Of a stretch of DNA of 64,000 nucleotides, positions 16,828 to 24,360 are shown one piece after another. Numbering within the stretch: the stretch's first letter is position 1; the number at the start of each line of letters is the position of its first letter. Under the pieces are notes generated by a model. It was not told the DNA's origin, made no database searches, and saw nothing but the letters and a program-made list of their open reading frames with translations. Position numbers and translations under genes: made by a program. Origin of the DNA: Candidatus Denitrolinea symbiosum (GTDB lineage: Bacteria; Chloroflexota; Anaerolineae; Anaerolineales; Villigracilaceae); contig BLAA01000001.1 of NCBI GenBank assembly GCA_017312345.1, positions 2,108,001-2,172,000 of the forward strand, given 5' to 3'.

Positions 16828-17943
16828 ATGTTTGAAAAGAACTTTCCGCCCGTCTGGGTGGCGACAAACTCCGCGCTGGAGTCCCTCGTCAACGATTTGA
16901 CGCGGCAGCCGCGCATCGCGGTGGACACCGAGTCCAATTCCCTGCACGCGTATCGAGAACAAGTCTGCCTGATCCAATTCTCCACGCCGGGCGCCGACTA
17001 TTTGCTCGATCCGTTCGCGCTGCCCAACCTCGAGTCTCTCGCCCCGATCTTCGCGAGTCCGCGCATCGAGAAAATCTTCCACGCCGCGGAGTACGACCTC
17101 ATCTGCCTGCGCCGCGACTTTGGATTCGCGTTCGCCAGCATCTTCGACACGATGCACGCCGAGCGCATCCTCGGTTACGAAAAGGTGGGGTTGGACGCCG
17201 CGCTCGAAAAGCACTTCAACGTCAACGTGAACAAACGCTTCCAAAAAGCGGACTGGGGGATGCGCCCGCTCCCGCGCGACCTGCTGGAGTATGCCCGTTT
17301 CGACACTCATTATCTCATCCCGCTGCGCGATAAACTTCAGCGGGAACTCGAAGCGATGGGGCGCTGGGAGTTGGCGCGCGAGGACTTCCGCCGCGCCTGT
17401 TACCCGAACGGCGAATCCGCGGAGGATGCGCCCGAACCGTGGCGGCGATTCGCCAATCGCCGCGACGTGAACCTGCGCGAACTGACCGTCCTGCGCGAGT
17501 TGATTAACCTCCGCGAGCAGATCGCGGCCCGCCTGGACCGCCCGCCCTTCAAGGTCGTCACCGACGATAAACTGATCGCCATTGCGCGCGCCGCCCCCAA
17601 AACCAAAAAGGAATTGGAAGAGACGGGCTTGAGCGAGAAGCAGGTGAACCGCTGGGGCGCGGAGATTCTCTCCGCGCTGGAGAGGGGCGCGGCGGCCCCG
17701 CTCGTGAAGCGGAAGCCGTCCCAGCGTCCAGACGACGCGGTCCTGCGCCGATTGGAGGCGCTGAAAGAGTGGCGCAAGAAGATCGCCGCGCAGATGGGCG
17801 TGGAGTCGGACATCGTCCTGCCGCGTCCGTTCCTATTATCGCTGGCCGAGCAGGGCGGGCGTGAAATAAATACGATCATGGACAGTTCGCCCACGCGCCT
17901 GGCGCAATATGGCGAGCAAATCTTAAAAGTTTTAGGAGGCTGA
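16828..17943 (+). CDS. rnd: Ribonuclease D (DEDDy 3'-5' exonuclease with HRDC domain)
   Basis: A 371-aa exonuclease that trims tRNA and other small RNA 3' ends. The four DEDD metal ligands are visible: D33 and E35 in VDTES, D90 in FHAAEYD, and Y155/D159 in LEYARFDT, which gives the DEDDy subclass. The HRDC domain is recognisable at LRELINLREQIAARLDRPPFKVVTDD; a second helical segment lies at VLRRLEALKEWRKKIAAQMG. No ribosome site precedes the ATG; the -10 box lies 6 nt upstream, so the mRNA is probably leaderless. The beta-CASP nuclease gene follows after 1 nt. Confidence 0.92.
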   Translation: MFEKNFPPVWVATNSALESLVNDLTRQPRIAVDTESNSLHAYREQVCLIQFSTPGADYLLDPFALPNLESLAPIFASPRIEKIFHAAEYDLICLRRDFGFAFASIFDTMHAERILGYEKVGLDAALEKHFNVNVNKRFQKADWGMRPLPRDLLEYARFDTHYLIPLRDKLQRELEAMGRWELAREDFRRACYPNGESAEDAPEPWRRFANRRDVNLRELTVLRELINLREQIAARLDRPPFKVVTDDKLIAIARAAPKTKKELEETGLSEKQVNRWGAEILSALERGAAAPLVKRKPSQRPDDAVLRRLEALKEWRKKIAAQMGVESDIVLPRPFLLSLAEQGGREINTIMDSSPTRLAQYGEQILKVLGG

Positions 17944-17944
17944 T

Positions 17945-19339
17945 ATGCGGATCAACTTTCACGGCGCGGCTCACACGGTGACGGGCTCGCAGCACTTGAT
18001 CGAGATCAACGGCTCGCGGCTTTTGCTGGAATGCGGGCTGTACCAGGGCAGGCGCGCCGAGGCCTTCGAACGCAATCGGAACTTCAAATACGATCCGCGC
18101 TCGGTGGACGCGATGATCCTTTCGCATTCGCACATTGACCATTGCGGCAACCTGCCGAATTTGGTGAAGCAGGGCTACCACGGCCCCATCTATATGACCA
18201 AACCCGCGGTCGAGTTGACCGACGTGATGCTGCGGGACGCGGGTCACATCCAGGAATCGGACGCGGAGTACCTGAACAAAAAGCGGCGGGCGCGCGGCGA
18301 GCCGCTGATCGAGCCGCTTTACACGCAGCGCGACGCCGAGGTCGTTTCGGAAAATTTCGTGGGGCAGGATTACGGCGAGGAGTTCGAACCCCTCCCCGGC
18401 GTGAAGGCGCATTTCGTGGAGGCGGGACATATCCTCGGTTCGGCGGGCATCTCGCTGACGCTGACCGAAAACGGCCGCTCCGTGCGCTTCTGGTTTTCGG
18501 GCGACATCGGCCGCTTCCAACTTCCCCTGCTGCGCGACCCGGTCCTCCCCGATGAGACAGATTTTCTGCTGATGGAATCCACCTACGGCGACAAGCCGCA
18601 CCGCGGACCGCAGCTGGCCTACGAGGAATTCCGCGAGGTCGTGCTGCGGACGCAGGAACGCGGCGGCAAGGTCATCATCCCCGCCTTCGCGGTTGGACGC
18701 ACGCAGGAACTGGTCTACTGGCTGAACATGATGATGCACCAGGACGGCGTGAAGCCGATGCCCGTCTATGTGGACAGCCCGCTGGCCGTCAACGCTTCGG
18801 ACATCTTCAAGCGCTTCTCGGACACCTTCGACGAGGAGACGCGGCAGTTCGTCCGCGAGAACCGTCATCCCGCGCTGGATTTCGAATGGCTGACCTACAT
18901 CCGTTCTGTAGACGAATCGAAGGCGCTGAACGAGCGCCGCGAGCCGATGGTTATCATTTCCGCTTCGGGCATGGCCGAGACGGGACGCATCCTGCATCAC
19001 CTGAAGAACAACATCGAAAACCCCAAAAACACCATCTGCATCGTCTCGTGGCAGGCGCCCGATACGCTGGGACGCAGGCTCGCCGACCGCGAGAAGCAGG
19101 TGCGGATCTTTGGCGAGGTCTATGACGTGCGCGCGGAAGTATCCACCATCGGCGGTCTCTCCGGCCACGCGGGGCAGGACCTGTTGATGCAATACGCCCT
19201 GTCCGGTAGCGGGAGGAAGCGCAAGGTCTTCCTCGTCCACGGGGAGGAGAAGCCCGCCCTCACGCTTCTCGGAAAACTGCGGGATGTCGGCGTGCGGCAG
19301 GTCGAATATCCCAGCCCCCATTCATTCTCGGAGTTGTGA
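17945..19339 (+). CDS. Metallo-beta-lactamase/beta-CASP ribonuclease (CPSF-like)
   Basis: A 464-aa nuclease of the beta-CASP group. The zinc motif HSHIDH is at 61-66, and the later ligands are seen in VEAGHILGS and STYGD. The beta-CASP region has IPAFAVGRTQELVYWL, the acidic strand ISASGMAETGRILHHL, and the C-terminal histidine motif GLSGHAGQD. Relatives act as endo- or 5'-exonucleases on RNA (YsaJ/CPSF73-like). The ribosome site AGGAGG sits at the 3' end of rnd, so the two are translated together. A tRNA-Ser and tgt follow, making a stretch devoted to RNA maturation. Confidence 0.9.
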   Translation: MRINFHGAAHTVTGSQHLIEINGSRLLLECGLYQGRRAEAFERNRNFKYDPRSVDAMILSHSHIDHCGNLPNLVKQGYHGPIYMTKPAVELTDVMLRDAGHIQESDAEYLNKKRRARGEPLIEPLYTQRDAEVVSENFVGQDYGEEFEPLPGVKAHFVEAGHILGSAGISLTLTENGRSVRFWFSGDIGRFQLPLLRDPVLPDETDFLLMESTYGDKPHRGPQLAYEEFREVVLRTQERGGKVIIPAFAVGRTQELVYWLNMMMHQDGVKPMPVYVDSPLAVNASDIFKRFSDTFDEETRQFVRENRHPALDFEWLTYIRSVDESKALNERREPMVIISASGMAETGRILHHLKNNIENPKNTICIVSWQAPDTLGRRLADREKQVRIFGEVYDVRAEVSTIGGLSGHAGQDLLMQYALSGSGRKRKVFLVHGEEKPALTLLGKLRDVGVRQVEYPSPHSFSEL

Positions 19340-19352
19340 CGGATTTTTCGGT

Positions 19353-19358
19353 TATAAT
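19353..19358 (+). promoter_or_regulatory. -10 box of the tRNA-Ser promoter
   Basis: TATAAT, 19 nt upstream of the mature tRNA 5' end, lies in the short gap after the beta-CASP gene. Confidence 0.5.
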
Positions 19359-19377
19359 CTGCCCCGCCCGTCACCCT

Positions 19378-19464
19378 GGAGAGGTGCCAGAGTGGTTGAA
19401 TGGGACGGTCTCGAAAACCGTTGTGGGCTCCGGTCCACCGAGGGTTCGAATCCCTCCCTCTCCG
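19378..19464 (+). tRNA. tRNA-Ser (anticodon CGA)
   Basis: An 87-nt class II tRNA. The acceptor stem GGAGAGG pairs with CCTCTCC, and the discriminator base is G. The anticodon arm is ACGGT-CTCGAAA-ACCGT, giving anticodon CGA (reads UCG). The T arm is GAGGG-TTCGAAT-CCCTC, and a long variable arm (TGTGGGCTCCGGTCCACC region) is as expected for serine. CCA is not encoded. Confidence 0.95.
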
Positions 19465-19522
19465 CTAAGCCTGACCGAAGGGTTGGGCTTTTTCTTTGCG
19501 CCGCGCGCGCTCATTCCGAAGT

Positions 19523-19528
19523 TATAAT
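19523..19528 (+). promoter_or_regulatory. -10 box of the tgt gene
   Basis: TATAAT, 7 nt (cctcccc), then ATG 19536. No room remains for a leader with a ribosome site. Confidence 0.6.
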
Positions 19529-19535
19529 CCTCCCC

Positions 19536-20654
19536 ATGTTCGATTTCACCCTCACCGCCCGCGATGGACGCGCCCGCGCGGGGACATTCTCCACCCCGCA
19601 CGGCGACCTGCTCACGCCCGTCTTCGCGCCGGTCGGCACACAGGCCACCGTCAAAACCCTCACGCCCGAGCATCTCAAGGACATCAACGCCTCGCTCGTG
19701 TTGAGCAACACCTATCATCTCTACCTCCGCCCCGGCGATGACCTCGTGGCTGAAATGGGCGGACTGCACCGTTTCATGAAGTGGCCGCGTCCCATGCTGA
19801 CGGACTCGGGCGGATTCCAGGTCTTCTCGCTCGCGCAGACGCGCAAAATTGACGACGACGGCGTGACCTTCAAAAGTCACATTGACGGCTCGACGCACCG
19901 CTTCACCCCCGAACGTTCGATCCGCATCCAGGAAAACCTCGGCGCCGACATCGTCATGGCCTTCGACGAATGTTCCGACCCGAACGACCACGCCTACAGC
20001 CGCGTCGCCATGCAGCGGACTCATTGCTGGGCCGAACGCTCCCTCAAAGCCAAACGCCGCGCCGACCAAGCCTTGTTCGGAATCGTCCAGGGCGGCGTCA
20101 GCGCGGACCTTCGAGCGGAGTCGGCCCAATTCATCGCCTCCCTCGGGACGCCCGGAATCGCCATTGGCGGACTCTCCGTCGGCGAGACCAAAGCCGAGAT
20201 GCACGCAATGCTCGACGTCGTGACCTCGCTGCTTCCCGAAGACAAGCCGCGCTACCTGATGGGCGTCGGGACGCCCGAAGACCTGATCAACGGCGTCGCC
20301 CGCGGCGTGGACATCTTCGACTGCGTCCTGCCGACGCGGCTGGCGCGTCATCACTCGGCCTTCGCGGTGGAGGGACGTCTCAACCTGATGAACGCCGCCT
20401 TCGCCCGCGACAGCCGTCCCATTGACGAGACCTGCGATTGCTACGCCTGCCGCACGTTCACGCGCGCCTACATCCGCCATCTCATCGTCGCCAAGGAATT
20501 GCTCGCGGGGACGCTGATCTCCATCCACAACCTGCGCGCCTTGATCCGTTTGATGGAATCCATCCGCGGCTACATCGTCGATGGGACGTTTCAGGAGCGC
20601 GTCCCCGAGTTGTTGCAGCGGTGGCGCGGAAACGCGGAGAGAAAAAGCAACTGA
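19536..20654 (+). CDS. tgt: tRNA-guanine transglycosylase (queuine tRNA-ribosyltransferase)
   Basis: A 372-aa enzyme that exchanges guanine 34 for the queuine precursor preQ1 in Asn, Asp, His and Tyr tRNAs. The active-site motif is D90-S-G-G-F in LTDSGGFQVFSL, the glycine motif is GGLSVGETK, and the nucleophile region is RGVDIFDCVLPTRLARH. Three cysteines and a histidine of the structural zinc site are in CDCYACRTFTRAYIRH. I use ATG 19536; a longer frame would run back through the tRNA gene. It is probably transcribed leaderless from the -10 box at 19523. Confidence 0.95.
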   Translation: MFDFTLTARDGRARAGTFSTPHGDLLTPVFAPVGTQATVKTLTPEHLKDINASLVLSNTYHLYLRPGDDLVAEMGGLHRFMKWPRPMLTDSGGFQVFSLAQTRKIDDDGVTFKSHIDGSTHRFTPERSIRIQENLGADIVMAFDECSDPNDHAYSRVAMQRTHCWAERSLKAKRRADQALFGIVQGGVSADLRAESAQFIASLGTPGIAIGGLSVGETKAEMHAMLDVVTSLLPEDKPRYLMGVGTPEDLINGVARGVDIFDCVLPTRLARHHSAFAVEGRLNLMNAAFARDSRPIDETCDCYACRTFTRAYIRHLIVAKELLAGTLISIHNLRALIRLMESIRGYIVDGTFQERVPELLQRWRGNAERKSN

Positions 20655-20731
20655 CGCGCTTCTGATAGAATAGAGCGCGTTCTCGGACGACCCGCAAGTT
20701 TGCATGAATCGCCAGCGAAGAGGAGACTTCC

Positions 20732-21469
20732 ATGAATACCAAAAAATGGTTCGCGCGGCCCGTCTTTTACGTCGTGATGGGCCTGTTCATCGTGTGGACG
20801 TATACCGTCCTGGGTTACGGAGATAAAGCGGCGGCGTTTTTCTATCCCGAAGACCATTTCTTTGAAAATGTCCAGTTCATTATTCTTGTCGTCGCCGGTG
20901 GGTTGACGCTATATGCCTTCTGGCTCGCCTATAAAAATCGTCAGGCGTTGAGGACGCATTGGATCAAACTGGCGGCCTATCTCGCGTTGGCTCTCTTTTT
21001 CTTCTTCATCGCCGGGGAGGAGATCAGTTGGGGACAGCGCATCTTCAACATCGCCACACCCGAATCCATCGCGGAAGTCAACGCCCAGCAGGAGACGAAT
21101 CTCCACAACCTTGACATTTTCGAATACAGCGACTATTTCAGTTTTGACCGTCTCTTCACTTACTTCTGGCTGGGCTTCGCGGTGATCGTGCCGATGGTCA
21201 GCCTGTTTTGGAATCGCTTTCGGGAGTTCGCGGGGAAATATATTCCGATTGGCTATTGGGCGATGGGACTCCCGTTCCTCCTCAACTACGCGTTCGTGAA
21301 AATTTCCAAAATCATCTATGGCGGGATTTACGCCTACTCGGAGATTCCTTTGGCGCAAGCCATCAAGCAGACCAAGGAACTGAACTATTATCTTCTGCTG
21401 GCTTGTCTGTCCGCCTATTTCATCTGGCAGTTGAAACAGCGCATCGCCGCAAAATCCGCTGAAGGATAA
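20732..21469 (+). CDS. Six-TM membrane protein with GEEISWGQR motif, function unknown
   Basis: A 245-aa integral membrane protein with about six hydrophobic segments (first PVFYVVMGLFIVWTYTVLGYG, last YYLLLACLSAYFIWQL). Between helices 3 and 4 there is a striking polar block, AGEEISWGQRIF, followed by NAQQETNLHNL, that I have seen as a conserved feature of unnamed membrane proteins. Its acidic and histidine residues could form a catalytic or metal site. GAGGAG precedes the ATG by 7 nt. uppP follows after 13 bp, so a link to lipid carriers is possible but unproven. Confidence 0.8.
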   Translation: MNTKKWFARPVFYVVMGLFIVWTYTVLGYGDKAAAFFYPEDHFFENVQFIILVVAGGLTLYAFWLAYKNRQALRTHWIKLAAYLALALFFFFIAGEEISWGQRIFNIATPESIAEVNAQQETNLHNLDIFEYSDYFSFDRLFTYFWLGFAVIVPMVSLFWNRFREFAGKYIPIGYWAMGLPFLLNYAFVKISKIIYGGIYAYSEIPLAQAIKQTKELNYYLLLACLSAYFIWQLKQRIAAKSAEG

Positions 21470-21482
21470 AACTCGCCGCTTC

Positions 21483-22295
21483 ATGAACATCTTCCAAGCC
21501 ATCCTCCTCGGCGTCATTCAAGGACTGACTGAGTTCATCCCCGTCTCGTCCACCGCGCATTTGCTGATCGGCCAGAAACTTCTCGGCCTGCCCTCCAATG
21601 GACATGTCTTCGCCTTCCAGGTCATCATCCAGTTGGGGACCGTCCTCGCCCTCCTGGTCTTTTTCTGGAAGGACATCTGGCACATCGCCCGCGCCTTTTT
21701 CCTCGGCATCTGGAATCGAAAACCCTTCGCCTCGCACGACTCCCTCCTCGGCTGGCTGTTGATCGTCGCCACCATCCCCGCGCTGGTCTTCGGCTACTTC
21801 ATGAAGGATTTCATCGAGACGCTCTTCGCCGACCCGCTCACGCAGGCGGGGATTCGTCTCCTCATGTCCGCGCTGCTGCTTGGGCTGGTGGAACGCTTCG
21901 GGCGACGCGACCGCCGCCTCGAATCCGCCACCTGGCGGGACGCGCTCGCCGTCGGCTTTTTCCAAATCCTGGCGCTCTTCCCCGGCGCGTCGCGCAGCGG
22001 CTCGACCATCGCGGGCGGCATGACCCTCGGCCTCGACCGTCCCTCGGCGGCGCGCTTCGCCTTTCTCATGTCCGCGCCCATCCTCATCGCCGCGGGCGCC
22101 TACGAGACCTTCCGCGTCGCCCAATTGCCCGACATCCGCGCCTTCCTCCCGTATCTGTTGATCGGACTCGTCGTCGCGGCCATCGTCGGCTGGCTCTCCA
22201 TCAAATGGCTGATCGGCTACCTGAGCAAACACTCCCTCTACGTCTTCGCCGTTTATTGCGCGGCGCTCGGCGCGTTGGTTCTGTTTCTTCGATGA
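21483..22295 (+). CDS. uppP: Undecaprenyl-diphosphatase
   Basis: A 270-aa membrane enzyme (BacA type) that removes one phosphate from undecaprenyl diphosphate, recycling the lipid carrier for cell-wall and surface glycans. The two catalytic regions are GVIQGLTEFIPVSSTAHL at the N-terminus (E and S residues) and FPGASRSGSTI in the second half. About seven or eight helices are present, as in the family. The end overlaps the following lipoprotein gene (ATGA at 22292-22295), so both are probably co-translated. The carrier would serve the wecB/wecC surface pathway as well as peptidoglycan. Confidence 0.94.
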   Translation: MNIFQAILLGVIQGLTEFIPVSSTAHLLIGQKLLGLPSNGHVFAFQVIIQLGTVLALLVFFWKDIWHIARAFFLGIWNRKPFASHDSLLGWLLIVATIPALVFGYFMKDFIETLFADPLTQAGIRLLMSALLLGLVERFGRRDRRLESATWRDALAVGFFQILALFPGASRSGSTIAGGMTLGLDRPSAARFAFLMSAPILIAAGAYETFRVAQLPDIRAFLPYLLIGLVVAAIVGWLSIKWLIGYLSKHSLYVFAVYCAALGALVLFLR

Positions 22296-22924
22296 AAAGA
22301 ATCCTCTTCGGCTTTCTTCTTTTCGCCGCCGCCTGCTCTCCCGTCCCTCCGTCCTCCCCCAGCGTGGACGCGTTCGCGACGGCCTCGACCGTCCCCTACC
22401 TGAGCGACTTATACGCCTGCGCCGACGCCGCCCCCGTGACCTTGAACATCACTCCCTTCGCCCCGCAGATTCAAATCCGACTCGGCGAACTGGACGGCTG
22501 GACCGGCGCCGCCTACCAGATCGGGACGGAGGACGTCCTCGTGGCGGCCTCCGCGCAAAGCCCGCTTCCCAGCCTGACCTCGGAGCGGGCGCGTGAACTT
22601 TTCGCGGGACGCGGCGACCCGTCCGTGCAGGTGTGGGCCTACGCCTCCAGCGTGGACGCGCAGCGGGCGTTCGAGTCCGCCCTGATGGACGGGCGAAGCG
22701 TCACATCGCTGGCGCGGCTGGCCGTCAGCCCCTCGCAGATGGTCCAGGCGTTGACGTCGGACGCGCGCGCGGTCGGCATCCTGCCGCGTCGCTGGATGAC
22801 GGAGGGACTGCGCGAACTGTACCTCGCCGCCGCCGTCCCCGTCCTCGCCCTGACTCCCTCCGAACCCGCTGGCGCCGTGCGTGAACTGGTCGCCTGTATG
22901 CAAAAAAGATTTTCCTCGCCGTGA
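22292..22924 (+). CDS. Lipoprotein with PstS-like substrate-binding domain
   Basis: A 210-aa protein. MKRILFGFLLFAAAC is a lipoprotein signal with lipobox AAAC. The body resembles a short type II periplasmic-binding fold as in phosphate-binding proteins: YQIGTEDVLVAAS, then SPLPSLTSERARELFAGRGD matches the PstS-type segment that reads NPV..LTxxQLxxIFxG. The ligand is unknown. It overlaps the end of uppP by 4 nt. No transporter permease or ATPase genes are next to it, so it may act as a sensor or be served by components elsewhere. Confidence 0.7.
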   Translation: MKRILFGFLLFAAACSPVPPSSPSVDAFATASTVPYLSDLYACADAAPVTLNITPFAPQIQIRLGELDGWTGAAYQIGTEDVLVAASAQSPLPSLTSERARELFAGRGDPSVQVWAYASSVDAQRAFESALMDGRSVTSLARLAVSPSQMVQALTSDARAVGILPRRWMTEGLRELYLAAAVPVLALTPSEPAGAVRELVACMQKRFSSP

Positions 22925-22982
22925 CCGCGAGATGGATTGGGAGCGGGGGTAAAATTGCGTTACAATTTCCATAGAGGCACAC

Positions 22983-24278
22983 ATGCGCGCTGTAGACATC
23001 ATCATCAAAAAACGTGACAAGAGCGAATTGACTCGCGAAGAAATTCAATTTTTTGTGGGCGGGATCACCGACGGGTCCATTCCCGATTACCAGACTTCAG
23101 CCTGGGCCATGGCCGTCCTGCTGAACGGCATGACGCCGCGCGAAACGACGGACCTGACTCTCGCCATCGCCCACTCGGGCGAGACGATGGGCCTTTCCCA
23201 TCTCGTCAAGATCGCGGTGGACAAACACTCCACGGGCGGGGTGGGAGACAAGACCAGCCTCGTCGCCCTGCCGGTCGTCGCGGCCTGCGGGTTGCCGGTC
23301 GGCAAAATGTCGGGGCGCGGACTCGGCTTCAGCGGCGGCACGCTCGACAAACTGGAATCCATCCCCGGCTACCGCGCCGACCTGACCGTCGAGGAATTCG
23401 AGCGCCAATTGAAGGAAATCGGACTCGTATTGTGCGGGCAATCGAAGGAACTCGCGCCCGCGGACGGGAAACTCTACGCCCTGCGCGACGTGACCGGCAC
23501 CGTGCAGTCCATCCCGCTCATCGCCTCGTCGGTGATGAGCAAAAAGATCGCGGGCGGGGCGCAAGCCATCGTGCTGGACGTGAAAGTGGGCAACGGCGCG
23601 TTCATGGAAAACCTCGAAGACGCGCGCCGCCTGGCCGGCTTGATGACGCAGATCGGCGAACTCGCGGGACGCAAAGTGACCGCCCTGCTTTCAGACATGA
23701 ACCAGCCGCTCGGACACGCCGTCGGCAACGCGCTCGAAGTGCGCGAGGCGATTGATACGCTGCGCGGCGCGGGCCCAGCCGACTTCCGCGAACACTGCCT
23801 GCATGTGGCCGCGCACATGCTCGTTTTGGGCGAAGTGACCGGCTCGCTGGCGCAGGCGCGGGCGCTCGCCGAAGCATCCATCGCCGACGGCTCCGCGCTG
23901 GCGAAGTTCCGTCAGCTCGTGGGCGCGCAGGGCGGGGACGTCTCGTATGTGGACGACCCCGACAAACTGCCGCGCGCCGCGCTCGTCGAGACGGTCCGCG
24001 CGCCTCGAAGCGGATACCTCCAGCAGGTTCAGGCGCGGCGCGTGGGCGAGGCCTCGGTGTCGCTCGGAGCAGGACGCGCCCGCAAGGGCGATCCGCTCGA
24101 CTTGTCGGTCGGATTCGTCGTCCATCACAAAGTCGGCGACGCGGTCGGGAAGGGCGATCCGCTCTTCACCGTCCACGCGGGCGACGCGGCCAAGCGCGAC
24201 GCGGCCATTGCCTCGGGGCTGGCGGCGCACGTCATCGTGGACCATCCAGCGCCGCCCCTGCCGCTCTTCTACGAATGA
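22983..24278 (+). CDS. pdp: Pyrimidine-nucleoside (thymidine) phosphorylase
   Basis: A 431-aa enzyme that splits thymidine or uridine with phosphate into base and (deoxy)ribose 1-phosphate. The signature KHSTGGVGDKTSLVALPVVAACG is followed by KMSGRGLGFSGGTLDKLES, the phosphate and substrate loops of the NP-II family. SSVMSKKIAGGA and VKVGNGAF also match. The C-terminal pyrimidine phosphorylase domain has PRSGYLQQVQARRVG. Deciding between PdpA (broad) and DeoA (thymidine) needs alignment; the length fits both. A TACAAT -10 box lies near 22960 and a GAGG ribosome site precedes the ATG. Confidence 0.92.
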   Translation: MRAVDIIIKKRDKSELTREEIQFFVGGITDGSIPDYQTSAWAMAVLLNGMTPRETTDLTLAIAHSGETMGLSHLVKIAVDKHSTGGVGDKTSLVALPVVAACGLPVGKMSGRGLGFSGGTLDKLESIPGYRADLTVEEFERQLKEIGLVLCGQSKELAPADGKLYALRDVTGTVQSIPLIASSVMSKKIAGGAQAIVLDVKVGNGAFMENLEDARRLAGLMTQIGELAGRKVTALLSDMNQPLGHAVGNALEVREAIDTLRGAGPADFREHCLHVAAHMLVLGEVTGSLAQARALAEASIADGSALAKFRQLVGAQGGDVSYVDDPDKLPRAALVETVRAPRSGYLQQVQARRVGEASVSLGAGRARKGDPLDLSVGFVVHHKVGDAVGKGDPLFTVHAGDAAKRDAAIASGLAAHVIVDHPAPPLPLFYE

Positions 24279-24360
24279 CCGCAGGCGAATTGTCAACCTG
24301 TTCCGCCTAATCCTTGCATTAATTTTAAGAATAAGGCATACTTGACGCAGGAGTCACGCC

